A stretch of DNA of 64,000 nt from JAOUEA01 sp035711865 (GTDB lineage Bacteria; Actinomycetota; UBA4738; HRBIN12): contig DASTBT010000129.1 in the NCBI GenBank assembly GCA_035711865.1, positions 1 to 64,000 on the forward strand, given 5' to 3'. Positions 1 through 7,375 of the stretch are shown here, piece after piece. The number at the start of each line of letters is the position of its first letter. The first letter of the stretch is position 1. The position numbers were made by a program, and so were the translations under genes. Under the pieces are notes generated by a model. The model was not told where the DNA came from, did no database searches, and saw only the letters and a list, made by a program, of their open reading frames with translations.

Positions 1-32
1 CGGACACCCGCACGGCGCACGAGGAGGTGACG

Positions 33-938
33 ATGACGTTCGGGTACGGGGGCACGCTGTTCATCCTTGCGTTCGACCATCGAGGATCGCTCCAGAAGAA
101 GCTCTTCGGCATCGAGGGGGCGCCTGGTCCACGCGATGCCGAGCGCATCGTCGATGCCAAGCGGCTGATCTTCGAGGGCATGGAGCGAGCCCTCGACGCG
201 GGCATCGACGCCTCGACGGCTGGCGTGTTGGTCGATGAGCAGTTCGGCTCGCAGGTCGCGCGTGACGCGAAGCAGGCCGGCATGATCCTGGCGATGCCGG
301 CCGAGAAGTCGGGACAGGACGAGTTCGACCTCGAGTATGGCTCGGCGTTCGCGGCGCACATCGAGTCGTTCGACCCGACCTTCGCCAAGGTGCTCGTCCG
401 GTACAACCCCGAGGGCGACGGCGCTATGAACGGTCGCCAAGCGGCGAGGCTCAAGGGGCTGTCGGAGTGGCTCCACCGTACGGACCGGCGGCTGCTCTTC
501 GAGCTAGTGGTGCCTGCCGAACCGCACCAGCTCGAGCGCTTCGGCGGCGACGCCGGTCGCTACGATACCGAGCTGCGACCCGACCTGATGCGTCTCGCCA
601 TCGCCGAACTGCAGGAGGCCGGTGTCGAGCCCGACATCTGGAAGATCGAAGGCATCGACGATCCAGCGATGTGCGCCGCGATCGCCGAGCAGTGCAGGCT
701 GGGGGGCCGCGAGGGCGTGGGCTGCGTCGTGCTCGGGCGCGGGGCCGACGACGCGGCGGTCGATGCCTGGTTGCGGGCGGCTCGGGAGGTGCCGGGGTAC
801 CAGGGGTTCGCGATCGGGCGTTCGATCTGGTGGAAGCCGCTCGAGGCGTACATCGCGGGCGAGATGCCGCGCGATGAGGCCTCGAAGCAGGTCGCGAACA
901 ACTACCGGCGCTTCGTCGCCGTCTACGAGGATCGTTGA
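33..938 (+). CDS. DUF2090 TIM-barrel aldolase-like protein
   Basis: About 301 residues, recognised as a stand-alone DUF2090 protein, the domain that in some bacteria is fused to the inositol-pathway kinase IolC. The N-terminal ILAFDHRGSL stretch resembles class I aldolases of the LacD/YihT type, and Lys about residue 204 in DIWKIEG sits where those enzymes form their Schiff base; that mapping is inference. The ATG at 33 is preferred over the GTG at 27 because AGGAGG (22-27) overlaps the GTG but lies 5 nt before the ATG. It converges on a sulfonate-type transporter 19 bp away, so a role with a sulfur-containing sugar is conceivable but unproven. Confidence 0.75.
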   Translation: MTFGYGGTLFILAFDHRGSLQKKLFGIEGAPGPRDAERIVDAKRLIFEGMERALDAGIDASTAGVLVDEQFGSQVARDAKQAGMILAMPAEKSGQDEFDLEYGSAFAAHIESFDPTFAKVLVRYNPEGDGAMNGRQAARLKGLSEWLHRTDRRLLFELVVPAEPHQLERFGGDAGRYDTELRPDLMRLAIAELQEAGVEPDIWKIEGIDDPAMCAAIAEQCRLGGREGVGCVVLGRGADDAAVDAWLRAAREVPGYQGFAIGRSIWWKPLEAYIAGEMPRDEASKQVANNYRRFVAVYEDR

Positions 939-957
939 ACGCGATCGATCGGGACGT

Positions 958-1776
958 TCAGCCCTCGAGCAGGAGCCCCCGGCGTCGGCGCACGCGCTGG
1001 TCGAGCCGGTTGAAGACCAGGTACTCGACGAGGACGCCGATCACGGCGATCACCGCCACGACGGCGGCCAGGGCGGCGACGTCGCCGGTCTCCCCTTCCT
1101 CGGCTAGCAGGTGGCCGAGCCCCGCCACGCCCACGGCCGCGATGATCAGCTCGGCCGCCATCAGCGCTTTCCAGGCGAAGCCCCAGGCCTGCTGCAGTCC
1201 GGCGATGAATCCGGGCAGGGCCGCGGGCAGCACCACGTCGCGGTAGAGATCCCAACCCTCCGCCCCGAGCGTTCGGCCTGCGCGCTTGAGGATCGGCGGC
1301 ACCTGACGCATCGCCGCCATCGCCGCCAGGGTCATCGACGGGAACGAGCCGACGATCGTCACGAAGACCACGGCGCGTTCCGTGGCACCGAACCAGATCA
1401 CGGCGATCGGCACCCACGCGACGAACGGCACGATCTGCAGTGCCACGACGAGCGGCCGCACGGATCGGCGTGCGAACTCGTTCAGGGCCAGCCCGACGCC
1501 CAGCATCGTGCCGATCGTCACGGCGACGATGAACGAGAACACGAGCCGGATCATCGTCTTCACCGTCGCGTCGGGGATCGTGCCGTCCCGCACGCCTTCG
1601 AGGAAGGCTCGCCAGGCATCGAGCGGCGAGGGCACGCCGTCGGTCGTCGTGAGGGCGGCGATCAGGGCCCAGACCGCGACCAGTCCCGCCACGCCGGCGA
1701 GTGGCGGTCCGATCTCATGCGCGATGCGGCGTGTTCCGATCCTCTCGGTTGTCGCGGGCGCCGTCGCGGCGCTCAT
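958..1776 (-). CDS. ABC transporter permease, NitT/TauT/SsuC type
   Basis: A 272-residue inner-membrane permease of the aliphatic sulfonate/taurine/nitrate family. It has a TM segment near residue 25-45, a hydrophobic core of about five further segments, and the cytoplasmic coupling loop around RAGRTLGAEGWDLYRDVVLP that docks to the ATPase. Its start overlaps the stop of the upstream ATPase gene by 4 nt, so the two are translated together. No periplasmic binding protein (SsuA/TauA type) is encoded nearby, which is unusual for an importer. The substrate is not readable from the sequence; sulfonate is favoured by the sulfur-related neighbourhood. Confidence 0.85.
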   Translation of the reverse strand: MSAATAPATTERIGTRRIAHEIGPPLAGVAGLVAVWALIAALTTTDGVPSPLDAWRAFLEGVRDGTIPDATVKTMIRLVFSFIVAVTIGTMLGVGLALNEFARRSVRPLVVALQIVPFVAWVPIAVIWFGATERAVVFVTIVGSFPSMTLAAMAAMRQVPPILKRAGRTLGAEGWDLYRDVVLPAALPGFIAGLQQAWGFAWKALMAAELIIAAVGVAGLGHLLAEEGETGDVAALAAVVAVIAVIGVLVEYLVFNRLDQRVRRRRGLLLEG

Positions 1777-2642
1777 CGCTCGTCGACCTCCTGCACGATC
1801 GGCCGGTCGCTGCCCTCTGCCCTGGCGCGGGCAACCTCGCGCATCAACAGCTCGTGCACGTCGGAGACGACGCGTGCCACCAGCACGTCGTCGAGCTGAC
1901 GGGGTCGCGGTGCGCCGATACGCACCTCCTCGAGCAGTCGTCCGGGGGCCGCGGACATCACCAGCACGCGGTCGGCGAGCAGGGCCGCTTCCCGGACGTT
2001 GTGCGTGACGAAAAAGAACGTCTTCGGGCCCTCACGCTCGAGCAAGACCCGTTGCACCTCGTCCTGCAGCAGCTCACGGGCCTGAGCGTCGAGCGCGCCG
2101 AACGGTTCATCGCCGAGCAGCACATCGGGATCGGTCGCGAGGGCTCGCGCGAGTTGGGCACGCTGCCGCATGCCCGCCGAGAGCTCGTGGGGCTGCACGT
2201 CGGCGAACGAGCCGAGACCGACGTTGGTGAGCCACGTTCGGGCACGGGCGGCGCGTTCCGCCGAGGGGGTGCCGGTGAGCTTCAAGGCGAGCTCGACGTT
2301 GCCCGCGACGGAGAGCCATGGGAACAGCGCCGGCTCCTGGAACAGCACGGCGCGATCGGGCCCGGGTCCGGCGATCGGCCGTCCATCGAGCAACACCTTC
2401 CCCGACGATGGTTCGTCGAGGCCGGCCAGGATGTTGATGATCGAGGTCTTCCCGCACCCCGACGGGCCGAGCAGGCACACGAACTCCCCGATGCGCACGT
2501 CGAACGACACGTGATCGACCGCTGTCACGATCGAGCCGCGCGTCGAGCGCCGTGTCTTGACGAGGTCGCGGACGCCGATCTTCGGCCCCCGGTCGTCCGG
2601 CGCGGCGGTCGGGGTTACCTCGGTCGTGATCACATCGCTCAT
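1773..2642 (-). CDS. ABC transporter ATP-binding protein, SsuB/TauB type
   Basis: A 289-residue ATPase that powers the permease encoded just downstream. Visible motifs are Walker A GPSGCGKTS, an ABC signature of the form LSAGMRQRAQLARAL (LSAGM rather than the commoner LSGGM), Walker B VLLGDEPFGALD and the switch histidine in FVTHNVREA. The N-terminal 30 residues form a Thr/Pro-rich extension before the nucleotide-binding fold. It lies 22 bp after the YezD gene and overlaps the permease gene by 4 nt, consistent with one leftward transcript starting at the NptA-type transporter. Sulfonate or a related organosulfur compound is the likeliest cargo, by family and context. Confidence 0.87.
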   Translation of the reverse strand: MSDVITTEVTPTAAPDDRGPKIGVRDLVKTRRSTRGSIVTAVDHVSFDVRIGEFVCLLGPSGCGKTSIINILAGLDEPSSGKVLLDGRPIAGPGPDRAVLFQEPALFPWLSVAGNVELALKLTGTPSAERAARARTWLTNVGLGSFADVQPHELSAGMRQRAQLARALATDPDVLLGDEPFGALDAQARELLQDEVQRVLLEREGPKTFFFVTHNVREAALLADRVLVMSAAPGRLLEEVRIGAPRPRQLDDVLVARVVSDVHELLMREVARARAEGSDRPIVQEVDER

Positions 2643-2664
2643 CGGCGTGCCATCCTCGCAGCGC

Positions 2665-2874
2665 TCACCGCAGCCTGAACTTCTCGGCCATCTCGACCTG
2701 CACGACCTTGCCGTCCTGGATCACCAGCACGACGGTTCCGTAGTTGATGCGCCGCACGATGTCGGCGACCCTGGCGAGCACCAACCGCTCCTCCTCGGAG
2801 AGGTCGAGCGCGGCCAGTTGCTCGTCGGCCGAGGACTGCGGGACGTCCGCATCGGTGGTCGTGTCGTCGCTCAC
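2665..2874 (-). CDS. yezD: YezD family protein (DUF2292)
   Basis: A 69-residue protein with an acidic, low-complexity N-terminus and the conserved DUF2292 C-terminal half: an INYGTVVLVIQDGKVVQVE strand-turn-strand unit ending in the basic EKFRLR tail. No function is established for the family. It sits between a Na+-coupled transporter gene (39 bp upstream) and a SsuBC-type ABC pair (22 bp downstream). A paralogue sharing the core and the EKIRLR ending closes the sulfate transporter operon at 10172-10393, so in this genome the family is tied twice to sulfur uptake. A small regulatory or adaptor role in sulfur assimilation is inference. Confidence 0.85.
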   Translation of the reverse strand: MSDDTTTDADVPQSSADEQLAALDLSEEERLVLARVADIVRRINYGTVVLVIQDGKVVQVEMAEKFRLR

Positions 2875-2913
2875 GGTCGGAGTCTACGTCGGGCCCCCGG
2901 GCCGCCTCGATCC

Positions 2914-4158
2914 TCAGGTCGTGTAGAAGAAGCCGGTCGCGAGGAGCACGATCGGCATCAGGAAGAGCGTTCCCACGAAGGCCGCCAGCCGCGCGTTGCT
3001 CGACACGAGGTAGTCGTCGAGCCGCAGCACGGAGCGTTGCACCGGTTTGTACACGAAGGCGAGGATGAACAGCGAGACGATCGTCACGCCGATCGCCTCC
3101 GCGAGGACGACCTGGGCCGCGCCCGCCGTGGGCTGCAGCATCGCGACGACGAGCGTGTCGGCGAGGGTCGTGATGTTGGCGCCCATGATGTACGGGAGCG
3201 CTTCCTCGCGCTTGATGAGGCCCTTCGCGGCGAGCGGCACCAGCACGGTGAGCGCGACCGAAACCGAAAGCGTCAGCGTCGCGACGACGCATCCGAGGAA
3301 GAACATCGTCCACGGATGTTTGAGCCAGGCTGCTCGCTTCGAGGCGGTGGCGTCGCTGCTGATGTGCGGCAGCACGCGGTCGATCAGGTTGAACGAGACG
3401 AGGATCACGCCGAGCCCGATCAGGAACAACGACCACCCCGGCACGTTCGAGGCGACGACGTCGACGATGGGTCCCCAGAGCCTGCTCAGGATCGCGTCGA
3501 TCTGTCCCGATGCGTGCATCGTGAATCCGTCGAGCCAGCCGGCGCGGATGATCGCGTAGCCGATCAGCATTCCGGGCAGGTAGACGATCGCGGTCATCGT
3601 CATCGCCTGGATGCCGATGCCGATCGAGTCGCTGCGTTCCTTCGCGAGCCCGGCGGCGGAAGCCCCGGCCACCGCCCGCAACCTCGCTTGCTTCGTCGCG
3701 TAGAGGAACCCGGCGAGCAGCACGATGAAGGACGCGCCGAGTCGCGACCCGGACAACATCGTGAAGGCCTGCAGCTTCGTGAGGGTGCCGGCGCCGAACA
3801 AGCTGATCGCCGTGGCCGCGACCGGCGACCCCGACAGCACGAAGTACGCCCCGAGCCAGCCGGCACCGAGTGTCGAGACGCCGTTGGCGAACGGGAACTG
3901 CCCCTGGATCTGCGGGCCGACGGCGGCGGCGCCTTCCTTCATCAGCTGGACCGCGAGGATGAACAGGAACAGCGCCGGTAGGAAGAGCAGGAGCTTCCTG
4001 GCGATCTCCCAGGGGGAGCGGGGTGCTTCGAACGGTCCCCAGTCGATGAGGTATCGAGCCTGGTTCGCTTCGACGGGAACGCAGAACTCCCCGTCGATCT
4101 CGACCAGTTGCGCTTCTTGCTCGAGATCGCGTTCGAGCTCCTGGGTCCGCTTGGCCAT
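2914..4158 (-). CDS. Na+/Pi-cotransporter (NptA/PF02690)-type membrane transporter
   Basis: A 414-residue polytopic protein with a charged cytoplasmic N-terminus of about 60 residues and then at least nine hydrophobic segments arranged as two inverted halves, each with a polar re-entrant signature (SGSPVAATAISLF about residue 115; GANITTLADTLVVA about residue 325). This layout is typical of the Na+/phosphate II family. The start is placed at the MAKRTQ methionine; an upstream in-frame ATG at 4194 would extend into the leader hairpin and place the AGGAG near 4175 inside the gene. Its leader shares a sequence element with the sulfate ABC operon, so sulfate or another sulfur anion is a reasonable alternative substrate to phosphate. 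Confidence 0.75.
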   Translation of the reverse strand: MAKRTQELERDLEQEAQLVEIDGEFCVPVEANQARYLIDWGPFEAPRSPWEIARKLLLFLPALFLFILAVQLMKEGAAAVGPQIQGQFPFANGVSTLGAGWLGAYFVLSGSPVAATAISLFGAGTLTKLQAFTMLSGSRLGASFIVLLAGFLYATKQARLRAVAGASAAGLAKERSDSIGIGIQAMTMTAIVYLPGMLIGYAIIRAGWLDGFTMHASGQIDAILSRLWGPIVDVVASNVPGWSLFLIGLGVILVSFNLIDRVLPHISSDATASKRAAWLKHPWTMFFLGCVVATLTLSVSVALTVLVPLAAKGLIKREEALPYIMGANITTLADTLVVAMLQPTAGAAQVVLAEAIGVTIVSLFILAFVYKPVQRSVLRLDDYLVSSNARLAAFVGTLFLMPIVLLATGFFYTT

Positions 4159-4186
4159 GCCTGCTGCTCTCTCCTGGCACGAAAAC

Positions 4187-4248
4187 GGCCGCAACGCGAT
4201 GCGGGGACTCGGTTCCCCCTGTGCGTTGCGGCCTCCGGTTGTCCGGTC
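4187..4248 (-). promoter_or_regulatory. Structured leader with shared sulfur-locus element
   Basis: Reading leftward, the 18-mer GACCGGA-CAA-CCGGAGGC occupies 4248-4231 and is followed by an 11-bp perfect stem (4223-4233 with 4187-4197) whose loop contains a second hairpin (GGGGA 4203-4207 with TCCCC 4214-4218). The 3' end of the element lies inside the left stem arm. The structure ends 28 nt before the chosen start of the NptA-type gene. The same 18-mer, differing only in the three loop bases, occurs twice before the sulfate-binding-protein gene (6095-6112 and 6174-6191). It does not match any riboswitch consensus I can recall with confidence. Confidence 0.6.
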
Positions 4249-4366
4249 AGCTGCTGCGACCCAGGCTACCCGCGGCTCACGGTCGGGTCAACGAGACCTT
4301 CGGCCGAGATGTATGGACTTCCTGTGGCGGGCCGATGGCCGACGGCGGAGATGGCCGGACTGCCCG

Positions 4367-4780
4367 TCAACGCACGAGTAGGACGGGGCATGGGGCGTGG
4401 TGCACGACCTTGTTCGCGACCCCGCCGAGCACCAGCGACTTCCATTCGGTCATGCCGCGGGTACCCATCACGATCAGGTCGGCCTCGATCTCGCGGGCAA
4501 CCTCGACGATCTGCTCCGGGGTGTTCCCCGGGCTCACGCGCCGGATCTCGCCCCGGGCTGGTACTCCCGCGTCGTCGAAGGCACGGACGACATCAGCCAC
4601 GAGCTCCTCGGCGGGGACGCCGGGACCGAGGTCGACGTCGGCCCCTTCGTACTTCGTGTGCTCGCGGACGTGCACCACGGTGACCGATGCCTCGTACCTG
4701 CGCGCGAGGTCGATCGCGACCGGCACCGTCTTGCCGCCCTCGCGGGAGCCGTCGACCGCGACCACGATGCGCTCGAACAC
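4367..4780 (-). CDS. Universal stress protein (UspA family)
   Basis: A single-domain 137-residue Usp. It begins VFERIVVAVDGS, with the expected nucleotide-binding Asp, and ends with the ATP-binding loop pattern G-x2-G-x9-G-G in VMGTRGMTEWKSLVLGG, followed by the terminal CPVLLV strand. The start is the GTG at 4780-4778, whose first base is shared with the last base of the TauE stop codon (TAGTG), so translation is coupled to the exporter gene. The long open frame that continues upstream is only the shadow of the exporter. It is probably an ATP-binding regulator of, or reporter on, the exporter it is coupled to (inference from coupling). Confidence 0.9.
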   Translation of the reverse strand: MFERIVVAVDGSREGGKTVPVAIDLARRYEASVTVVHVREHTKYEGADVDLGPGVPAEELVADVVRAFDDAGVPARGEIRRVSPGNTPEQIVEVAREIEADLIVMGTRGMTEWKSLVLGGVANKVVHHAPCPVLLVR

Positions 4781-5835
4781 TAGGGCAGCACCTCCACGAC
4801 TTCCACGCTCGTGGCGCGCGAAGCGAGTTGCGGCCTGATGCGAGCGAAATAGGCGACCGCGAAGGCGAACCCGACACCGATCGGGGCGAGCCAGGCCTGG
4901 CGTCTCACCCACGTCGCGCGGGAGAGCCCGGCATCGCTCCAACGCCGCTCCGTGTGCATCGAGGCGTCGATGGCGCCCCAGACGGGAAGCGCGATCAGTG
5001 ACCCCGTGAGCAGCACGATGCCGAGCGTGGAGTTGGGTACGCCCAGGAGCTTGAGGGCCGATGCCGTCAGGACGAACACGAGGATGGGCCTGATCACGCC
5101 GTCGGGTGCCTTCGACGAGAGGCGGGCACCGACCCAGACCGCCGGGATCGCTCCGACGAGGATCGACGCGGTGAGTCCGAGCTCGAAGTCGCCGACGATG
5201 ATGTGGGCGATCGCGGCCGAGGTGACGAGGGGCACGGCCTGAACCAGGTCGGTGCCGACGAGCTCGGCGCCGCGCAGGCTCGGATACAGGAGCATCAGGC
5301 AGATGATGACGATCGATCCCGAGCCGACGCTCGTCAGTCCGACCAGGAGTCCTCCCACCATGCCGATCGCGATCGTGGCGGCGACCCTCACGCGCAGCGA
5401 ACCGGACACGACCTCGGCAGCGCCGGATCGGCGGGCCGCGGCGGTGCGGCGGCCCTGAAGCCAGGCCTTGACGATCATCGCCCCGGCAGCGAGCAAGAGG
5501 GTCGCGCCGAGGAACAGCTCTGTGATCTCCTCGATCCGCTCGGCGTCGCCGACCGTCTGCAGCAGGAGAACGCCGGCGAAGGCCATCGGGATCGATCCGA
5601 GGCAGAGCCACCGAACGAGCTCCCATCGAACGGTCCTGCGCCGGATGTGGACACCTCCGCCGACCGGCTTCATCACCATCGCGGCCACGAGATCCGATGA
5701 GACGGCCGCCGTGGGGCTGATGCCGAAGAAGATCAGCAGGATCGGGGTCATGAGTGCGCCTCCGCCCATGCCCGTGAGGCCCACCGTGAACCCCACGAGC
5801 ACCGACGCGAGGACGATGCCCCAGCCGATCTCCAT
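4780..5835 (-). CDS. TauE/SafE family sulfite/organosulfonate exporter
   Basis: A 351-residue membrane protein with the glycine-rich TauE/SafE opening VGFTVGLTGMGGGALMTP (about residues 12-29), a second family repeat GLTSVGSGSIVI about residue 165, and roughly eight TM segments. The family exports sulfite, sulfonates or sulfoacetate in characterised members. The start at 5835 is chosen because GAGG lies 6 nt upstream and the TM segment begins immediately after; the open frame continues 74 residues further up but that part is Arg/Pro-rich and uncharacteristic. It diverges from the sulfate uptake operon and is translationally coupled to a Usp gene. Its C-terminal cytoplasmic 60 residues are longer than the minimal family core. 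Confidence 0.85.
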   Translation of the reverse strand: MEIGWGIVLASVLVGFTVGLTGMGGGALMTPILLIFFGISPTAAVSSDLVAAMVMKPVGGGVHIRRRTVRWELVRWLCLGSIPMAFAGVLLLQTVGDAERIEEITELFLGATLLLAAGAMIVKAWLQGRRTAAARRSGAAEVVSGSLRVRVAATIAIGMVGGLLVGLTSVGSGSIVIICLMLLYPSLRGAELVGTDLVQAVPLVTSAAIAHIIVGDFELGLTASILVGAIPAVWVGARLSSKAPDGVIRPILVFVLTASALKLLGVPNSTLGIVLLTGSLIALPVWGAIDASMHTERRWSDAGLSRATWVRRQAWLAPIGVGFAFAVAYFARIRPQLASRATSVEVVEVLP

Positions 5836-6050
5836 GGACAACCTCGCTGCCGCGGCGTCTCTCCGCAGATCCGCGGCTCCCTCGATCTCGTCAGCTGCAC
5901 GGCGGACGCTACCGACCCCGAACGAGTCCCGCAATCGGCCCGACGTCCGATCGGCTGGGCCGTTCGGCGGACGAGGGGCCATCGGACCGAGGGGTATCGG
6001 CCGTCGTGTTGCATTCTCGTTGCGGGGAGGCTGGAGTTCGCGGGATCTCC

Positions 6051-6079
6051 TTGACACCGCGGTTCGCGCCCGGTAGTTG
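6051..6079 (+). promoter_or_regulatory. Putative sigma70-type promoter of the sulfate operon
   Basis: TTGACA at 6051-6056, a 17-bp spacer and TAGTTG at 6074-6079. Initiation near 6086 would give a leader of about 155 nt carrying both copies of the shared element. Confidence 0.5.
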
Positions 6080-6094
6080 TGTGCCCGTCACGCC

Positions 6095-6112
6095 GACCGG
6101 AGACCCGGAGGC
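6095..6112 (+). promoter_or_regulatory. Shared leader element, copy 1 before sulfate operon
   Basis: GACCGGA-GAC-CCGGAGGC, identical to the element before the NptA-type gene except within the central triplet. CCGG-A-NNN-CCGG can form a small 4-bp hairpin, and the trailing GGAGGC resembles a ribosome-binding sequence. Confidence 0.5.
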
Positions 6113-6173
6113 GTCGCACTCGGAAGGTGTCCGATCTGCAGCGTCGAGATCGGCCGCAACGATCCTTTCGGTT

Positions 6174-6191
6174 GACCGGACCACCGGAGGC
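6174..6191 (+). promoter_or_regulatory. Shared leader element, copy 2 before sulfate operon
   Basis: GACCGGA-CCA-CCGGAGGC, differing by one base from the copy at 4248-4231. Including the two flanking bases on the left, 18 of 20 positions match. It ends 51 nt before the start codon of the sulfate-binding protein. Confidence 0.55.
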
Positions 6192-6242
6192 CGAGCACCC
6201 CGACAGGCCCCGGCACATCGCCGGTCATCGAAAGGAGCTCGG

Positions 6243-7337
6243 ATGTTTTCCCTCTTACGGCGGCGCGCGGGTGCGCCCCCCCGCTGGGCGCGAACGGTCG
6301 CGCTCTCGCTCGTTCCCGTCGCGATCCTCGCGGCATGCTCGTCCGACTCGGGCGGCGACGTCCAATCGTCGGTCGCGGGCGGTCCATGCACACCCCCGGA
6401 GACGCCGGTGATCAACTTCGCCGCGTACAGCACCCCGCGGGAGGTCTACGGCAAGATCATCCCGGAGTTCGTCTCGCAGTGGAAGGAAGACCACGACGAC
6501 CAGAACGTGATCTTCCAGGAGTCTTATGCGGGCTCGACGACGCAAGCCGCGAACATCACGGCCGGCTACGAGGCCGACGTGGTCGCGCTCTCGCTCGGCC
6601 CTGACGTCGACCAGATCGCCGATGCGGGTCTGATCACGCACGACTGGGAAGACGCACCCGACGGCGGCATGGTCTCGACCTCTGTCGTAGTCTTCGGCGT
6701 CCGGCCCGGGAACCCGAAGGGCCTCGAAGACTGGGACGACCTCGCCGCCGAGGGCGTCGAGATCCTGACCCCCGACCCGGCGTCGAGCGGCGGCGCGCGG
6801 TGGAACATCGTGTCGTTGTGGGGCTCGGCGCTCAATGGCTATGCCGGCGTCGCCAAGGGTGACGAAGCCGGCGCGACCGAGCTGCTGCAGGGCATGCTCG
6901 GCAACGTGATCGTCTTCGACAAGAACGCCCGTGACTCGATCCAGAACTTCGAGGCGGGCAACGGCGACGTGGCCATCACCTATGAGAACGAGGTGCTCAC
7001 GGCCCAGGCCGCCGGCGAGGACAACCCCGCCGTGTACCCGCCGTCGAGCGTGCTCATCGAGAACCCCGTCGCGGTGGTCGACGCGAACGTCGACAAGCAC
7101 TGCGTTCGCGACGTGGCCGAGGCCTTCGTCGAATTCCTCCACACGCCCGAGGTGAAGGAGCTCTACACCGAGGTCGGTTTCCTCCGCTCCACGGACATCG
7201 GCGAGGCGAAGAAGGGCGGGGGCCAGTTCCCGCCGATGGAGGACCTCTGGGACGTCGACGAGTTCGGCGGTTGGGATGCGCTGAACGACCTGCTGTTCGG
7301 CGACAGCGGTGTCGCCACCCAGGCGATCGCCGGCTGA
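6243..7337 (+). CDS. Sulfate ABC transporter substrate-binding lipoprotein
   Basis: A 364-residue member of the Sbp/CysP family. The N-terminus has basic residues, a hydrophobic core and the lipobox ILAACSS, so it is predicted to be exported and lipid-anchored. The mature part contains family hallmarks such as NFAAYSTPREVYGKIIPEF, YAGSTTQAANI and the sulfate-loop-like DPASSGGARWN. The ATG at 6243 is chosen because AAAGGAG lies 5 nt before it; the open frame extends upstream only through the leader. First gene of the five-gene sulfate operon. Thiosulfate could also be a ligand, since CysP and Sbp overlap in specificity. Confidence 0.92.
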   Translation: MFSLLRRRAGAPPRWARTVALSLVPVAILAACSSDSGGDVQSSVAGGPCTPPETPVINFAAYSTPREVYGKIIPEFVSQWKEDHDDQNVIFQESYAGSTTQAANITAGYEADVVALSLGPDVDQIADAGLITHDWEDAPDGGMVSTSVVVFGVRPGNPKGLEDWDDLAAEGVEILTPDPASSGGARWNIVSLWGSALNGYAGVAKGDEAGATELLQGMLGNVIVFDKNARDSIQNFEAGNGDVAITYENEVLTAQAAGEDNPAVYPPSSVLIENPVAVVDANVDKHCVRDVAEAFVEFLHTPEVKELYTEVGFLRSTDIGEAKKGGGQFPPMEDLWDVDEFGGWDALNDLLFGDSGVATQAIAG

Positions 7338-7375
7338 CGAGACCGGTCCATCGCGAAGGGACCGAAAGGACGACG

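Larger units (their letters stand above)
5836..6242. promoter_or_regulatory. Divergent intergenic region between TauE and sulfate operon
   Basis: This 407-bp stretch has no convincing gene. It holds a promoter for the sulfate operon (6051-6079), two copies of the shared 18-base element, and a potential long-range pairing of TGACCGG (6173-6179) with CCGGTCA (6221-6227) just before the Shine-Dalgarno AAAGGAG (6231-6237). A promoter for the leftward TauE gene must lie in the same region, but I cannot assign it. Confidence 0.6.

Noticed and set aside
4159..4194. 12-residue N-terminal extension of the NptA-type transporter
   Set aside because: The extra codons lie inside the leader hairpin and contain the ribosome-binding sequence of the downstream ATG.
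4187..4248. SAM-IV or cyclic-di-AMP riboswitch
   Set aside because: Some short stretches are reminiscent, but I could not match the conserved core of either; kept as an unassigned structured leader.
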